Shown here: positions 14,283-23,128 of the stretch, piece after piece
Layout: every line of letters begins with the position of its first letter
How positions within the stretch are numbered: position 1 is the stretch's first letter
From: an uncultured Eubacterium sp.
GTDB lineage: Bacteria; Bacillota; Clostridia; Oscillospirales; Acutalibacteraceae
Direction of reading: 5' to 3'
Assembly (NCBI GenBank): GCA_944380545.1
Contig: CALWHV010000007.1
Coordinates: forward strand, 124,001-188,000
DNA: 64,000 nt
The notes under the pieces: model-generated
What the model was told of the DNA's origin: nothing
Seen by the model: the letters and a program-made list of their open reading frames with translations, nothing else
The model's database searches: none
Translations under genes and position numbers: made by a program

Positions 14283-15263
14283 ATGATACTTACAAAGGAT
14301 ATCGGAATAGACCTCGGCACGGAAAACACGCTGATCTGCGACCGCAAGGGGCGTATTCTGATACGCGAGCCCTCCGTTGTGGCGGTGGATGTTAAATCGC
14401 GCCGCGTGCTTGCAACGGGCAACCAGGCAAAGGCGATGATAGGACGCACTCCCGGCTCAATAGTTGCCGTTAAGCCGCTTAAGGACGGCGTTATAGCCGA
14501 TTTTGATATGACCGCAGATATGCTGCACAACTTTATATACAGGTCGTCAAAGACCTCTATGTTTACCAAAACGCGCGTTGTTATAACCGTTCCGAGCGGA
14601 GTTACGGAGGTTGAAAGGCGCGCGGTGGAGGACGCGGCAAGAGCCGCCGGAGCGCAGGAGGTTGAGCTTATAGAGGAGCCGATGGCAGCGGCGCTGGGCG
14701 CGGGGCTGCCGGTATTTGAGGCATCCGGCTCTATGGTGGTGGACATAGGCGGCGGCACCTGCGATATAGCCGTTATGAGCCTTGGCGGAATAGCCGCAAG
14801 AAAGAGCGTTAAGGTTGCCGGAAACGCGCTCAACGAGGCGATCATAAACCATATGAAGCGCGCGCACAATCTGCTTATAGGCGATGTTACAGCCGAGGAC
14901 ATAAAGATCAAGATAGGCTCCGTTTCCGAATATGACGGAGAGGGAGCGATGGAGGTGCGCGGGCGCAACATAACGGACGGCCTGCCCAATTCCATAGAGA
15001 TAACGAGCGCGGAGATACGCACGGTGCTGTGCGAGCCGGTAAGCGAGATAACGGCGGGGATACGCGAAACGCTTGAGGTTACCCTGCCGGAGCTTGCCGC
15101 AGATATTCTTGACCGCGGCATCTATCTGACGGGAGGCACGGCGCTGCTGCGCGGCCTGCCGGAGCTTATTTCAAAGGAAACGAATATAGCCGTTCATCTG
15201 CCCGAAAACCCGATGGATGTGGTTGCTGTGGGCACATCGGTTAAGCTTAGAAGGGCGCGGTAA
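14283..15263 (+). CDS. mreB: Rod-shape actin homologue MreB
   Basis: A 326-residue bacterial actin that polymerises under the membrane and steers cell-wall elongation. The actin-fold nucleotide motifs are present: phosphate-1 DIGIDLGTENTL, phosphate-2 MVVDIGGGTCDIAVMSLGG and adenosine YLTGGTALLRGLPELI. IEEPMAAALGAGLPV is the usual MreB block. It is slightly shorter than the common 330-345 residues but complete at both ends. It leads the operon mreB-mreC-mreD-mrdA; only two bases separate it from mreC. The last residues are basic and lack the amphipathic tip of some MreBs. Confidence 0.96.
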   Translation: MILTKDIGIDLGTENTLICDRKGRILIREPSVVAVDVKSRRVLATGNQAKAMIGRTPGSIVAVKPLKDGVIADFDMTADMLHNFIYRSSKTSMFTKTRVVITVPSGVTEVERRAVEDAARAAGAQEVELIEEPMAAALGAGLPVFEASGSMVVDIGGGTCDIAVMSLGGIAARKSVKVAGNALNEAIINHMKRAHNLLIGDVTAEDIKIKIGSVSEYDGEGAMEVRGRNITDGLPNSIEITSAEIRTVLCEPVSEITAGIRETLEVTLPELAADILDRGIYLTGGTALLRGLPELISKETNIAVHLPENPMDVVAVGTSVKLRRAR

Positions 15264-15265
15264 TA

Positions 15266-16108
15266 ATGAAAGAGCTTTTTAAAAGCAGGCATTTCAAGGT
15301 TATAGCGGCTGTCATAGCGCTGCTGCTTGCCGGCGCGCTTATCTGCGCGGCAAACGGCCGCGGGGAAACGGCGCAGTCCGGAATAATAGGCACGATATTT
15401 ACGCCCGCCAACTGGCTTGCCTCTAAAATATCGGACGGGATTACATATGTTTTCGGCGAGGCTACGGGCAACGAGGAATATCTTGAGCGCATAGACGAGC
15501 TTGAAAACCGCGTAGGCTCGCTTCAGGACCAGCTTGCCGATTATGAAAACCTGAAAAAGCAAAATGAGCTTTACAAGGAAGCGCTTGACCTTAAAGAGGA
15601 CAATCCCGATTTTACATTTGTTGAGGCAAAGGCAACGAGCCGCGACGCCGCGGACATCTTCGGCTCTTACACCATAAACAGGGGCACTGCGAGCGGGATA
15701 AGCGCGGGCGACGCCGTGCTTTACGGCAGTTACATCGTGGGCGTCATAGACCGGGCGTATCCCACATACAGCGTTGTTAAAACAATACTTGACCCGGATT
15801 TTTCCGTTTCGGCATACGAGATAGTTTCCGGCGAGATATCATATGTTACCGGCCGCGCCGAGCAGGCTGCCGAGGGCAGGTGCATAATGGCTAATCTGGA
15901 CGATTCCACGGATGTGACCTACGGCTCCATAATAGCGACTGCCGGAATAAGCGGGCGCATACCGGAGGGGCTTATAATCGGCACGGTTGAGGAGATAGAG
16001 GAGGACACCGCCTCCATAGCCTCCTACGCCGTGATAGAGCCCGGCGTTGATGTTAACGACATATCTGAATGTCTTGTGCTTACCGGCTATGAAAGCGAGG
16101 CGCAGTGA
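15266..16108 (+). CDS. mreC: Rod-shape protein MreC
   Basis: A 280-residue protein with one membrane segment near the N terminus (about residues 10-28, VIAAVIALLLAGALICAA), a coiled coil at about residues 68-110 (LERIDELENRVGSLQDQLAD) and a periplasm-side beta domain (GTASGISAGDAVLYGSYIVG). It links MreB filaments to the cell-wall synthesis enzymes such as the PBP2 encoded downstream. It ends by overlapping mreD at a GTGATG junction, so translation is coupled. Length and order of parts are typical. Confidence 0.93.
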   Translation: MKELFKSRHFKVIAAVIALLLAGALICAANGRGETAQSGIIGTIFTPANWLASKISDGITYVFGEATGNEEYLERIDELENRVGSLQDQLADYENLKKQNELYKEALDLKEDNPDFTFVEAKATSRDAADIFGSYTINRGTASGISAGDAVLYGSYIVGVIDRAYPTYSVVKTILDPDFSVSAYEIVSGEISYVTGRAEQAAEGRCIMANLDDSTDVTYGSIIATAGISGRIPEGLIIGTVEEIEEDTASIASYAVIEPGVDVNDISECLVLTGYESEAQ

Positions 16109-16641
16109 TGGACCTTTCGTACAGGCAGCGCACGCTTAAAACGGTTGTTTATCTTTTGATAACCGCGGCGGCGGCGCTAATCCAGAACACCGCCGGACTG
16201 ACGCTTGAGCCGGGCGGCGCAAGATGCTTTCTGCTGCTGCCGGTGTGTATGATACTGGGCGCGGGCGAGGACGAGCGCTTTGCGGCGGCTATCTCGCTTT
16301 TCGGCGGGCTGCTGTGGGATCTGAGCTCCGCCGTGCATCTTGGCTTCAACGCCGTTTATATGTGCGTGATGTGCTTTTTGGGAGCGGCGCTGATAACATA
16401 TTTTTTAAGGAACACCTTTATCACGAGCTTTATTTTCTGCGCCGTGTTCATTCTGCTTTACTGCCTGCTTTACTGGCTGTTTTTCATAATCATAAAGGAT
16501 GTGCGCGGGGCTGAGCTGAGCCTGTTTTCGTTTTATCTTCCGAGCGCTGTTTACACGATAGCGGCAGCGCCGATAATATATCTGAGCCTGCGCCCGATAA
16601 AAAGGGCGCTTTCAAAGCCAATAAAGGCGCTCAACCGATAA
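16108..16641 (+). CDS. mreD: Rod-shape membrane protein MreD
   Basis: A 177-residue, very hydrophobic protein with five or six membrane segments that joins MreB and MreC in the elongation complex. It is recognised by size, hydrophobicity, position and the FGGLLWDLSSAVHLGFNAVY segment typical of the family. The ATG at 16108 overlaps the mreC stop by one base and lies seven bases after GAGG; the GTG just before it is less likely. The mrdA ribosome binding site follows directly after the stop. Confidence 0.88.
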   Translation: MDLSYRQRTLKTVVYLLITAAAALIQNTAGLTLEPGGARCFLLLPVCMILGAGEDERFAAAISLFGGLLWDLSSAVHLGFNAVYMCVMCFLGAALITYFLRNTFITSFIFCAVFILLYCLLYWLFFIIIKDVRGAELSLFSFYLPSAVYTIAAAPIIYLSLRPIKRALSKPIKALNR

Positions 16642-16653
16642 GGAGCAACCGTT

Positions 16654-18672
16654 TTGAAAAGCAGACATTTCAGCCTTAGGAGCCTGACGGCGATAATACT
16701 TGTTATCGCGCTTGTTTGCACCTTCGGCTACACGCTTTACGACATACAGATAGTGAACGGCGAATTTTTCAGCGCGCAAAACAGCGCCGTTCGCACATAC
16801 ACCGTGCCGATAGAGGCGGCGCGCGGCGAGATAGTGGACAGAAACGGAAACCCGCTTGTTACCAACAGGCAGGCAAATTCCATTATTCTTGACGCGGCGT
16901 ACTTCCCCTCCGGGCGTGAAAACGAGGCGCGAAACACGATAATCCTGAACCTCATATCGCTTTTTGAAAAAAACGGCGAGGAATATGTCAACAATCTGCC
17001 GCTTCGCCTCGGCAGCGGCGGGGGCGTTGAATTCACCGAGGACGAGGACGATGTTGAGGCTATGAAAAGCCCCGATATGTTTGATTTGCAAAGCTACGCC
17101 ACGCCGCAGAACTGCTTTGACGCAATGGTGGAAAAATACGGCCTTGAGGGCTACGATACCGAAACGGCGCTGAAGATAGGCGCCGTGCGCTACGAGCTTA
17201 CAAGGCTGATGTTTTCAATAGAAAACCCGGTTGCGATAGCGCTTGATGTGAGCGATGTTACGGTTGCCGCCGTCAAGGAGGACGGCGAGCGTTATCTGGG
17301 AGCGGATGTGCGCCCCGTTACATACAGGGAGTATGCCGATTCCTCGCTTGCGCCGCATATTCTTGGCACCGTGAGAAAAATCAACGCCGAGGAATACGCC
17401 GAGCTGCGCGACGAGGGCTACGGCATTAACGACACGATAGGCGAAAGCGGCATAGAGGCCGCTATGGAGAGCGAGCTTCGCGGCACGCCGGGCGAGATGA
17501 CCGTTACGATAGACGCCGAGGGCAATATTACCGAGGAGGTCACCAAGGAGCCGGTGCAGGGCAACACCGTTGTGCTGACCATTGACCGCGACCTGCAGCG
17601 CGTTGCTCAGGAGATGCTTAAAGCCACCTGCGACAAGGTCAGCGTTTCGCAGAGCGCGGGCGCCGTTGTGGTGGAGGATGTCAACACCGGCGCAGTGCTT
17701 GCCGCCGCCTCTTACCCCACTTACGACCTTCAGGATTATTACGACGATTATTCCAGCCTTGCGTCAAATTCACGCAACCCGCTGTTCAACAGGTTCGCGC
17801 TCGGCGCATATGCTCCCGGCTCTACCTTTAAGCCGATGATGGCGTGCGCCGCGCTTGAGGAGGGCGTTATCAACGAGGGCACGACCTTCAGCTGCGGCGG
17901 AACCTGGCAGTATTACGATGTTACCTTCCAGTGCCTTAACAGCAGGGCGCACGGCAGCGAAAATGTGCGCGAGGCGCTTCGCGATTCCTGCAACATATTC
18001 TTTTACAACTGCGCAGAGAGGCTCGGCATCTCAAAGATAGACGAATACGCCTCTATGTTCGGGCTTGGAGAAAAGACCGGCGTTGAGATAAGCGAGGCGT
18101 CCGGTATGCTTGCAGGTCCGGCGAACGCGGAGAGGCTGGGCAGGACCTGGCAGATGGGCGACACGATACAGACCGGCATAGGCCAGTCCGACAATCTGTT
18201 TACCATTTTGCAGCTTGCCAACTACTGCGCCACGGTGGCAAACAGCGGCACGAGATACGATATGCACTTTGTGCAGTCCGTAATAAATTCCTCCAGCGGC
18301 ACCATAGAAGAGACCGGCGCAACGGTGGCGCAGGAGCTGCCGATAGCGCAAAACACCTTTGACACGGTTCACGAGGGTATGCGTATGGTGGCGCAGCAGT
18401 ACACGCTGAGCAATGTATTTAAGAACGCCGGCGTTGATGTTGCGTGCAAAACGGGCACATCGCAGGTAGTTAAAAACGGCAAGGTGGTCAACAACGGCTT
18501 TCTTATCACCTATGCGCCGTATGAATCGCCTGAGATTTCCGTTGCCTCCGCAATAGAGCTTGCCGGCTCCGGCACGGAAACGGCGGAGATAACCAGCTCG
18601 CTTATAGAATATTACTACGCCAACAATACGGACGAGCAGCCCGCCCAGGAGACGGATAAGCTGCTGAGCTGA
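16654..18672 (+). CDS. mrdA: Penicillin-binding protein 2 (class B transpeptidase)
   Basis: A 672-residue class B PBP that cross-links peptidoglycan during elongation. One N-terminal membrane helix (about residues 10-28) is followed by the dimerisation/pedestal domain with AARGEIVDRNGNPL, and by the transpeptidase domain. The active site is complete: S390-T-F-K393 in APGSTFKPMM, S445-C-N447, and K599-T-G601. The start is TTG at 16654 after AAGGAG. Its place directly after mreD matches the rod-elongation operon; the partner glycosyltransferase RodA is not in the window. The Asp/Glu-rich stretch near residues 127-145 is an insertion in the pedestal. Confidence 0.95.
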   Translation: MKSRHFSLRSLTAIILVIALVCTFGYTLYDIQIVNGEFFSAQNSAVRTYTVPIEAARGEIVDRNGNPLVTNRQANSIILDAAYFPSGRENEARNTIILNLISLFEKNGEEYVNNLPLRLGSGGGVEFTEDEDDVEAMKSPDMFDLQSYATPQNCFDAMVEKYGLEGYDTETALKIGAVRYELTRLMFSIENPVAIALDVSDVTVAAVKEDGERYLGADVRPVTYREYADSSLAPHILGTVRKINAEEYAELRDEGYGINDTIGESGIEAAMESELRGTPGEMTVTIDAEGNITEEVTKEPVQGNTVVLTIDRDLQRVAQEMLKATCDKVSVSQSAGAVVVEDVNTGAVLAAASYPTYDLQDYYDDYSSLASNSRNPLFNRFALGAYAPGSTFKPMMACAALEEGVINEGTTFSCGGTWQYYDVTFQCLNSRAHGSENVREALRDSCNIFFYNCAERLGISKIDEYASMFGLGEKTGVEISEASGMLAGPANAERLGRTWQMGDTIQTGIGQSDNLFTILQLANYCATVANSGTRYDMHFVQSVINSSSGTIEETGATVAQELPIAQNTFDTVHEGMRMVAQQYTLSNVFKNAGVDVACKTGTSQVVKNGKVVNNGFLITYAPYESPEISVASAIELAGSGTETAEITSSLIEYYYANNTDEQPAQETDKLLS

Positions 18673-18682
18673 GCATAATTTA

Positions 18683-18712
18683 TTTACAAAAATAATTGAA
18701 TATATATATAAT
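18683..18712 (+). promoter_or_regulatory. Promoter for mgsA
   Basis: TTTACA (18683-18688) and TATAAT (18707-18712) are separated by 18 bases, in an AT-rich gap between mrdA and mgsA. mgsA may therefore be expressed apart from the mre operon. Confidence 0.55.
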
Positions 18713-18788
18713 CTGTGATATTATGTATATATTGGAATTAAAGAAGCTGCATCAAACGGCATTACGAAACAGGATTTTGAGGTATTTT

Positions 18789-19199
18789 ATGAATATTGCA
18801 CTTATAGCGCATGACGCAAAAAAAGAGCTGCTGGTTCAGTTTTGCATAGCATACTGCGGCATTATGAGCCGGCACGACCTGTGCGCCACGGGCACTACGG
18901 GCAAGCTTGTACACGACGCGACCGGGCTTAACATAAACTGCTTCCTTTCCGGAAGCCAGGGCGGCGGCCAGCAGGTGGCAAGCAGGATCGCCTGCAACGA
19001 AATAGACCTGCTTATATTTTTCCGCGACCCGCTGAGCCCGAAGCCGCACGAGCCGAACGACAACGACCTTCTGCGCCTGTGCGATGTGCACAACATCCCC
19101 TACGCAACGAATATTGCAACGGCGGAGGCGCTGATACGCGGCGTGGAGCGCGGCGATTTTGAATGGCGCGAGATAGTTAATCCGCGTTATAATTCCTGA
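18789..19199 (+). CDS. mgsA: Methylglyoxal synthase
   Basis: A 136-residue cytoplasmic enzyme turning dihydroxyacetone phosphate into methylglyoxal and phosphate, a bypass that relieves sugar-phosphate overload. The family pattern is complete: NIALIAHDAKKELL, then ATGTTGKLV (phosphate loop), SGSQGGGQQVASRI and FFRDPLSPKPHEPND with the catalytic Asp residues, ending YATNIATAEALI. The start is ATG 18789 after GAGGTATTTT. In many Clostridia mgsA closes a mre-min-rodA cluster; here it follows mrdA directly with no minCD between. Confidence 0.96.
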   Translation: MNIALIAHDAKKELLVQFCIAYCGIMSRHDLCATGTTGKLVHDATGLNINCFLSGSQGGGQQVASRIACNEIDLLIFFRDPLSPKPHEPNDNDLLRLCDVHNIPYATNIATAEALIRGVERGDFEWREIVNPRYNS

Positions 19200-19209
19200 C
19201 GCGGTGGGG

Positions 19210-19283
19210 CGCTTCCGGCTTATCGCCGGCGGCGCTGTGATAACGATAACAAAAAAGGGGCGGCTCGACCCGCCCTGTTTTTA
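19210..19283 (+). terminator. Hairpins between mgsA and hisS
   Basis: A first hairpin pairs CCGGC with GCCGG inside 19210-19235. A second, GGGCGG (19258-19263) with CCGCCC (19270-19275), is followed by TGTTTTTAT. The second is a normal terminator; the hisS ribosome binding site follows within 20 bases. Confidence 0.7.
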
Positions 19284-19299
19284 TGACGGAGAGTGAGCT

Positions 19300-20661
19300 A
19301 TGGCGCTTATAACTAAAGCGGTTAAGGGCACGAGGGATATTCTGCCCGCCGAGGCATACAAAAATCAATATGTTGAAAGCACGATGCTTGATATGGCGGG
19401 GCGCTTCGGCTTTAAAGAGATGCGCACGCCCGTGTTTGAGCACACGGAGCTTTTTCAGCGCGGCGTGGGCGACATGACGGATGTTGTGCAAAAGGAGATG
19501 TACACCTTTAACGACAAGGGCGGCAGAAGCATAACGCTGCGCCCGGAGGGAACTGCCGGCGCGGCGAGGAGCTTTCTTGAAAACGGGCTTTGCAACGAGG
19601 CGCTGCCGCAGAAGATCTGCTACATCACCTCCTGCTACAGATATGAAAAGCCGCAGAGCGGGCGTCTGCGCGAATTCCACCAATTCGGCGTGGAATGCTT
19701 CGGCTCCCCCTCCCCTATGGCGGACGCGGAAATCATATCCCTTGCGCACGAGATTTTTACAGAGCTCGGAGTTGACGGGCTTGAGCTGAGAATAAATTCC
19801 ATAGGCTGCCCGAAATGCCGCGCGGAATACCACAGGGCGCTCAGGGAATATTTTGAGGGCTGGAAGGACGAGCTTTGCGACACCTGCCGCGACAGGCTGG
19901 AGCGCAACCCGATGAGGATACTTGACTGCAAATCGCCGGTTTGCAGCGAGATCGCAAAAGGCGCGCCGGTGGTGCTTGATTACCTGTGCGACGAGTGCCG
20001 CGAGCATTTTGAAAAGGTGCAGAAATACTTAAGGGCGCTGAACATAAAATTCACGGTTGACCCGCATATCGTGCGCGGGCTTGATTATTACACAAAAACC
20101 GTGTTTGAATTTGTATCCTCCGAAATAGGCGCGCAGGGCACGGTTTGCGGCGGCGGAAGGTACGACGGGCTTATAGAGGAGCTCGGCGGCCAGCACACGC
20201 CGTCGCTCGGCTTCGGTCTGGGAATAGAAAGGCTGCTGCTTCTTATGGAGGCGCAGGGCTGCGAATTTCCCGATGACGCAAAGCCCGACCTCTTTATAGC
20301 GGCGCTCGGCGAAAAAGCGCAGCTCAAGGCGGTTGAGATAGCAAACGACATACGCCGCGAGGGCTACACCTGCCTTTACGACATAAACGGCAGAGGGCTG
20401 AGGGCGCAGATGAAATACGCCGACAAGCAGAGCGCGAAATACACGATTGTGCTGGGCGACGACGAGGTTGAAAACGGGATAGGCAGACTCAAGAATATGG
20501 AGAGCGGCGAGGAGACGGAGATTGCGCTTGACACCTTTGTGAGCGGCTTTTATTCCGTTGCGCTGCAAAAGGAGCTTGACGAGCTTACGATAAACGGCGA
20601 AGAGGTGGATTTTTCTGCGCTCTTCGGCTTAAAGAACGATAACGAAACAGACGGTGAGTAA
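19300..20661 (+). CDS. hisS: Histidyl-tRNA synthetase
   Basis: A 453-residue class II synthetase that charges tRNA-His. Motif 1 is near KAVKGTRDILP, motif 2 reads SITLRPEGTAGAARSF and ITSCYRYEKPQSGRLREFHQ, and the histidine-binding motif is RGLDYYTKTVFEF. Motif 3 is GLGIERLLLLM. The C-terminal anticodon domain follows to about residue 420. ATG 19300 lies six bases after GGAGAGTGAG. It is followed at once by aspS, and the hisS-aspS pairing is common in Firmicutes. No T-box was seen upstream. Confidence 0.97.
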   Translation: MALITKAVKGTRDILPAEAYKNQYVESTMLDMAGRFGFKEMRTPVFEHTELFQRGVGDMTDVVQKEMYTFNDKGGRSITLRPEGTAGAARSFLENGLCNEALPQKICYITSCYRYEKPQSGRLREFHQFGVECFGSPSPMADAEIISLAHEIFTELGVDGLELRINSIGCPKCRAEYHRALREYFEGWKDELCDTCRDRLERNPMRILDCKSPVCSEIAKGAPVVLDYLCDECREHFEKVQKYLRALNIKFTVDPHIVRGLDYYTKTVFEFVSSEIGAQGTVCGGGRYDGLIEELGGQHTPSLGFGLGIERLLLLMEAQGCEFPDDAKPDLFIAALGEKAQLKAVEIANDIRREGYTCLYDINGRGLRAQMKYADKQSAKYTIVLGDDEVENGIGRLKNMESGEETEIALDTFVSGFYSVALQKELDELTINGEEVDFSALFGLKNDNETDGE

Positions 20662-20662
20662 G

Positions 20663-22456
20663 ATGGAGACGATAAAAGGACTTAAAAGGAGCTGCTACTG
20701 CGGCGAGCCGAGGCTCGGCGACTGCGGCAAAAGCGTTACCCTTTTCGGCTGGGCGCAGAGGCAGCGCGATCTTGGGAATCTGATTTTCATAGACCTGCGC
20801 GACCGCACGGGCGTGGTGCAGCTTTCATTTAACGACAAGACGGACAGAGCCGTGTTTGAAAAAGCTCAGAGGGTAAGAAGCGAATTCGTGCTTGCCGCCG
20901 TGGGCACGGTGGTGGAGCGCGAGAGCAAGAACGGCGAGCTTGCCACGGGCGACATTGAGATAGAGGTGAGCGAGCTTCGCATACTGAGCGAGGCGCAGAC
21001 TCCGCCGTTTGAGATCTCAAAGGCTGCCGAGGTCGGCAGCGAAACGGCGCTTAAATACAGATACCTTGCGCTTAGAAACGAAAAGCTGACCTCAAATATT
21101 CTTATGCGCCACAAAATTGCCGAGATTGCGCGCGAATATTTTTACGAAAACGGCTTTATTGAGATTGAAACGCCGATGATGATAAAATCCACGCCCGAGG
21201 GCGCGAGGGACTATGTTGTGCCCAGCAGGATACACAACGGCAAATTCTACGCTCTGCCGCAGAGCCCGCAGATCTACAAGCAGCTTTTGATGATTGCCGG
21301 CTTTGACAGATATATCCAGCTTGCCAGATGCTTCAGAGACGAGGACCTGAGAGCAGACAGGCAGCCCGAATTCACGCAGATAGACCTTGAGATGAGCTTT
21401 GTTGACACCGACGATATTATGGATAAGGCGGAGGGTTTTATTGCAAGGCTTATGAAAGAGACGCTCGGCGTTGAGCTGCCAACTCCCCTGCCGAGGATGA
21501 CATATGCCGAGGCTATGAACAGCTACGGCACGGACAAGCCCGACACACGCTTCGGTATGCTTATCAAGGACATCAGCGAATGGGCGGCAAAAACCGATTT
21601 CGGCGTGTTTAAAAACGCCGTTGAGGAGGGCGGCACGGTGCGCTGCATCGTTGCAAAGAACGCCGCTGCCGTTTACAGCCGCAAAAAGATAGACAAGCTT
21701 ACGGAGGAGGCAAAGGGCATAGGCGCAAAGGGCCTTGCCTATATCAGATGGGCGGATGAAGCACCGAGCTGCTCGTTTGCCAAATTCCTTAAGGTCGGCG
21801 AGCTTGAGGAGCTGCTTGAAATAATCGGCGCCGAAAAGGGCGACTGCGTTTTCATAATCAGCGGCAAAACGGCGCTTACGCTTTCCGTTTTGGGCGCGCT
21901 CCGGCTTACCGCGGCAAAAGAGCTTGATATGATACCGGACGGAAAATGGAATTATCTGTGGATAACGGAAATGCCGTTTTTTGAGCTTGACGAGGAGAAA
22001 AACGAATGGGTGGCAATGCACCATCCGTTTACGATGCCGATGGAGGAATGTTTGCCGTATCTTGAAACGGACAAGGCAAAGGTGCGCGCAAAGGCGTTTG
22101 ACCTGGTGCTCAACGGCACGGAGCTTTCCTCCGGCTCGATGCGCATAACCGACTGCCGTCTGCAAAACAGGATGTTTGAGCTGCTCGGAATGAGCGACGA
22201 TGAGATAGACGCCAAATTCGGCTTTCTTGTGGACGCCTACAAATACGCCTCGCCTCCCCACGGCGGTATGGGCATCGGGCTCGACAGGCTTGCAATGCTG
22301 ATCTGCGGGGCGGACAGCCTTAGGGATGTTACGGCGTTTCCGAAGGTGCAAAACGCAAGCGAGCTTATGAGCGGCGCACCCACAACGATAGACGATATCC
22401 AGCTTGAGGAGCTGGGCATAAGTATAAGCGGCGGAAAGAGCGGTGCAGATGAGTAA
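20663..22456 (+). CDS. aspS: Aspartyl-tRNA synthetase, bacterial type
   Basis: A 597-residue class II synthetase that charges tRNA-Asp. Parts in order: N-terminal OB-fold anticodon domain (VTLFGWAQRQRDLGNLIFIDLRD), motif 2 region (LPQSPQIYKQLLMIAGFDRY, ARCFRDEDLRADRQPEFTQ), the bacterial GAD insert at about residues 300-400, and motif 3 (PPHGGMGIGLDRLAML). I choose ATG 20663, with GGTGAG just before it, over an in-frame GTG nine bases earlier that lacks a binding site. The hisS stop lies two bases upstream, and the gene overlaps the nucleotidase gene downstream by eight bases, so all three form one operon. Confidence 0.96.
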   Translation: METIKGLKRSCYCGEPRLGDCGKSVTLFGWAQRQRDLGNLIFIDLRDRTGVVQLSFNDKTDRAVFEKAQRVRSEFVLAAVGTVVERESKNGELATGDIEIEVSELRILSEAQTPPFEISKAAEVGSETALKYRYLALRNEKLTSNILMRHKIAEIAREYFYENGFIEIETPMMIKSTPEGARDYVVPSRIHNGKFYALPQSPQIYKQLLMIAGFDRYIQLARCFRDEDLRADRQPEFTQIDLEMSFVDTDDIMDKAEGFIARLMKETLGVELPTPLPRMTYAEAMNSYGTDKPDTRFGMLIKDISEWAAKTDFGVFKNAVEEGGTVRCIVAKNAAAVYSRKKIDKLTEEAKGIGAKGLAYIRWADEAPSCSFAKFLKVGELEELLEIIGAEKGDCVFIISGKTALTLSVLGALRLTAAKELDMIPDGKWNYLWITEMPFFELDEEKNEWVAMHHPFTMPMEECLPYLETDKAKVRAKAFDLVLNGTELSSGSMRITDCRLQNRMFELLGMSDDEIDAKFGFLVDAYKYASPPHGGMGIGLDRLAMLICGADSLRDVTAFPKVQNASELMSGAPTTIDDIQLEELGISISGGKSGADE

Positions 22457-23045
22457 TTTTTTTGCAATGATGGGCAGAATGAGGCTCATAGACCGCTGGG
22501 CGCTGATGCAAAACGCCGCCAAGGAGAATATTGCCGAGCACAGCCACAATGTGGCGATTATCGCGCACGCGCTGTGCGTGATAGGAAACAGGAAGTTCGG
22601 CAAGAGCCTTGACGCCGAGCGCTGCGCGCTGCTGGCGCTTTACCACGACGCCACCGAGGTTATAACCGGCGATATGCCCACGCCCGTAAAATACGGAAGC
22701 GACGAGCTTAAAACCGTTTACAAAAGCGTGGAGGCGCTTGCCGGAAAGCGGCTGCTTGATATGCTGCCCGATGAGTTTTATTCAGACTACGAGCCGCTTT
22801 TTGAAAGGCGCGAGGGCGACGGCGAGCTTTGGAAAATAGTTAAGGCGGCGGACAAGATAGACGCGCTGATAAAATGCATCAACGAAACGCGTATGGGAAA
22901 CCGCGAATTTGAAAAAGCGCTTGACGCGCAGGAAAAAATAATCGACGGCATTGATATGCCGGAGGTTGAATACTTTAAAAAGGAATTTCTGCCGGCGTAC
23001 TACCTTACGCTTGACGAGCACACCAAGGCGCCGGAGAAAAAATAA
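22449..23045 (+). CDS. HD-domain 5'-deoxynucleotidase, YfbR-like
   Basis: A 198-residue HD-superfamily metal phosphohydrolase of the YfbR type, which removes phosphate from deoxynucleoside 5'-monophosphates. The metal ligands fit the HD pattern: AEHSHNVAIIAHAL gives the first His, LYHDATEVITGDMPTPVKY the HD pair, and AADKIDALIK the last Asp. ATG 22449 sits within the end of aspS, eight bases overlapping, with GGAAAGAG before it; a GTG six bases earlier is the alternative. It is the last gene of the hisS-aspS operon, ahead of a bidirectional terminator. Confidence 0.88.
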   Translation: MSNFFAMMGRMRLIDRWALMQNAAKENIAEHSHNVAIIAHALCVIGNRKFGKSLDAERCALLALYHDATEVITGDMPTPVKYGSDELKTVYKSVEALAGKRLLDMLPDEFYSDYEPLFERREGDGELWKIVKAADKIDALIKCINETRMGNREFEKALDAQEKIIDGIDMPEVEYFKKEFLPAYYLTLDEHTKAPEKK

Positions 23046-23061
23046 CGCCGGAAAGTACAAA

Positions 23062-23102
23062 AGGCGCCGCCCTCCGTTTGGAAGAGCGGCGTCCTTTATT
23101 TT
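23062..23102. terminator. Bidirectional terminator between yfbR-like gene and EPS locus 1
   Basis: GGCGCCGC and GCGGCGTCC (arms within 23063-23093) form a strong stem. CCTTTATTTTAT follows on the plus strand and CCTTTTGTAC on the minus strand. It ends both the hisS operon and the long exopolysaccharide operon. Confidence 0.8.
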
Positions 23103-23128
23103 ATACATATTTATATACAGGGCAAAAG

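Noticed and set aside
19200..19299. T-box leader for hisS
   Set aside because: The 100-base gap holds only hairpins ending in a terminator; the GGTGG core and stem I are absent.
21092..22603. A 503-residue minus-strand open frame opposite aspS
   Set aside because: Antisense to a secure synthetase gene; rich in Arg, His and Cys as shadow frames in this GC range are.
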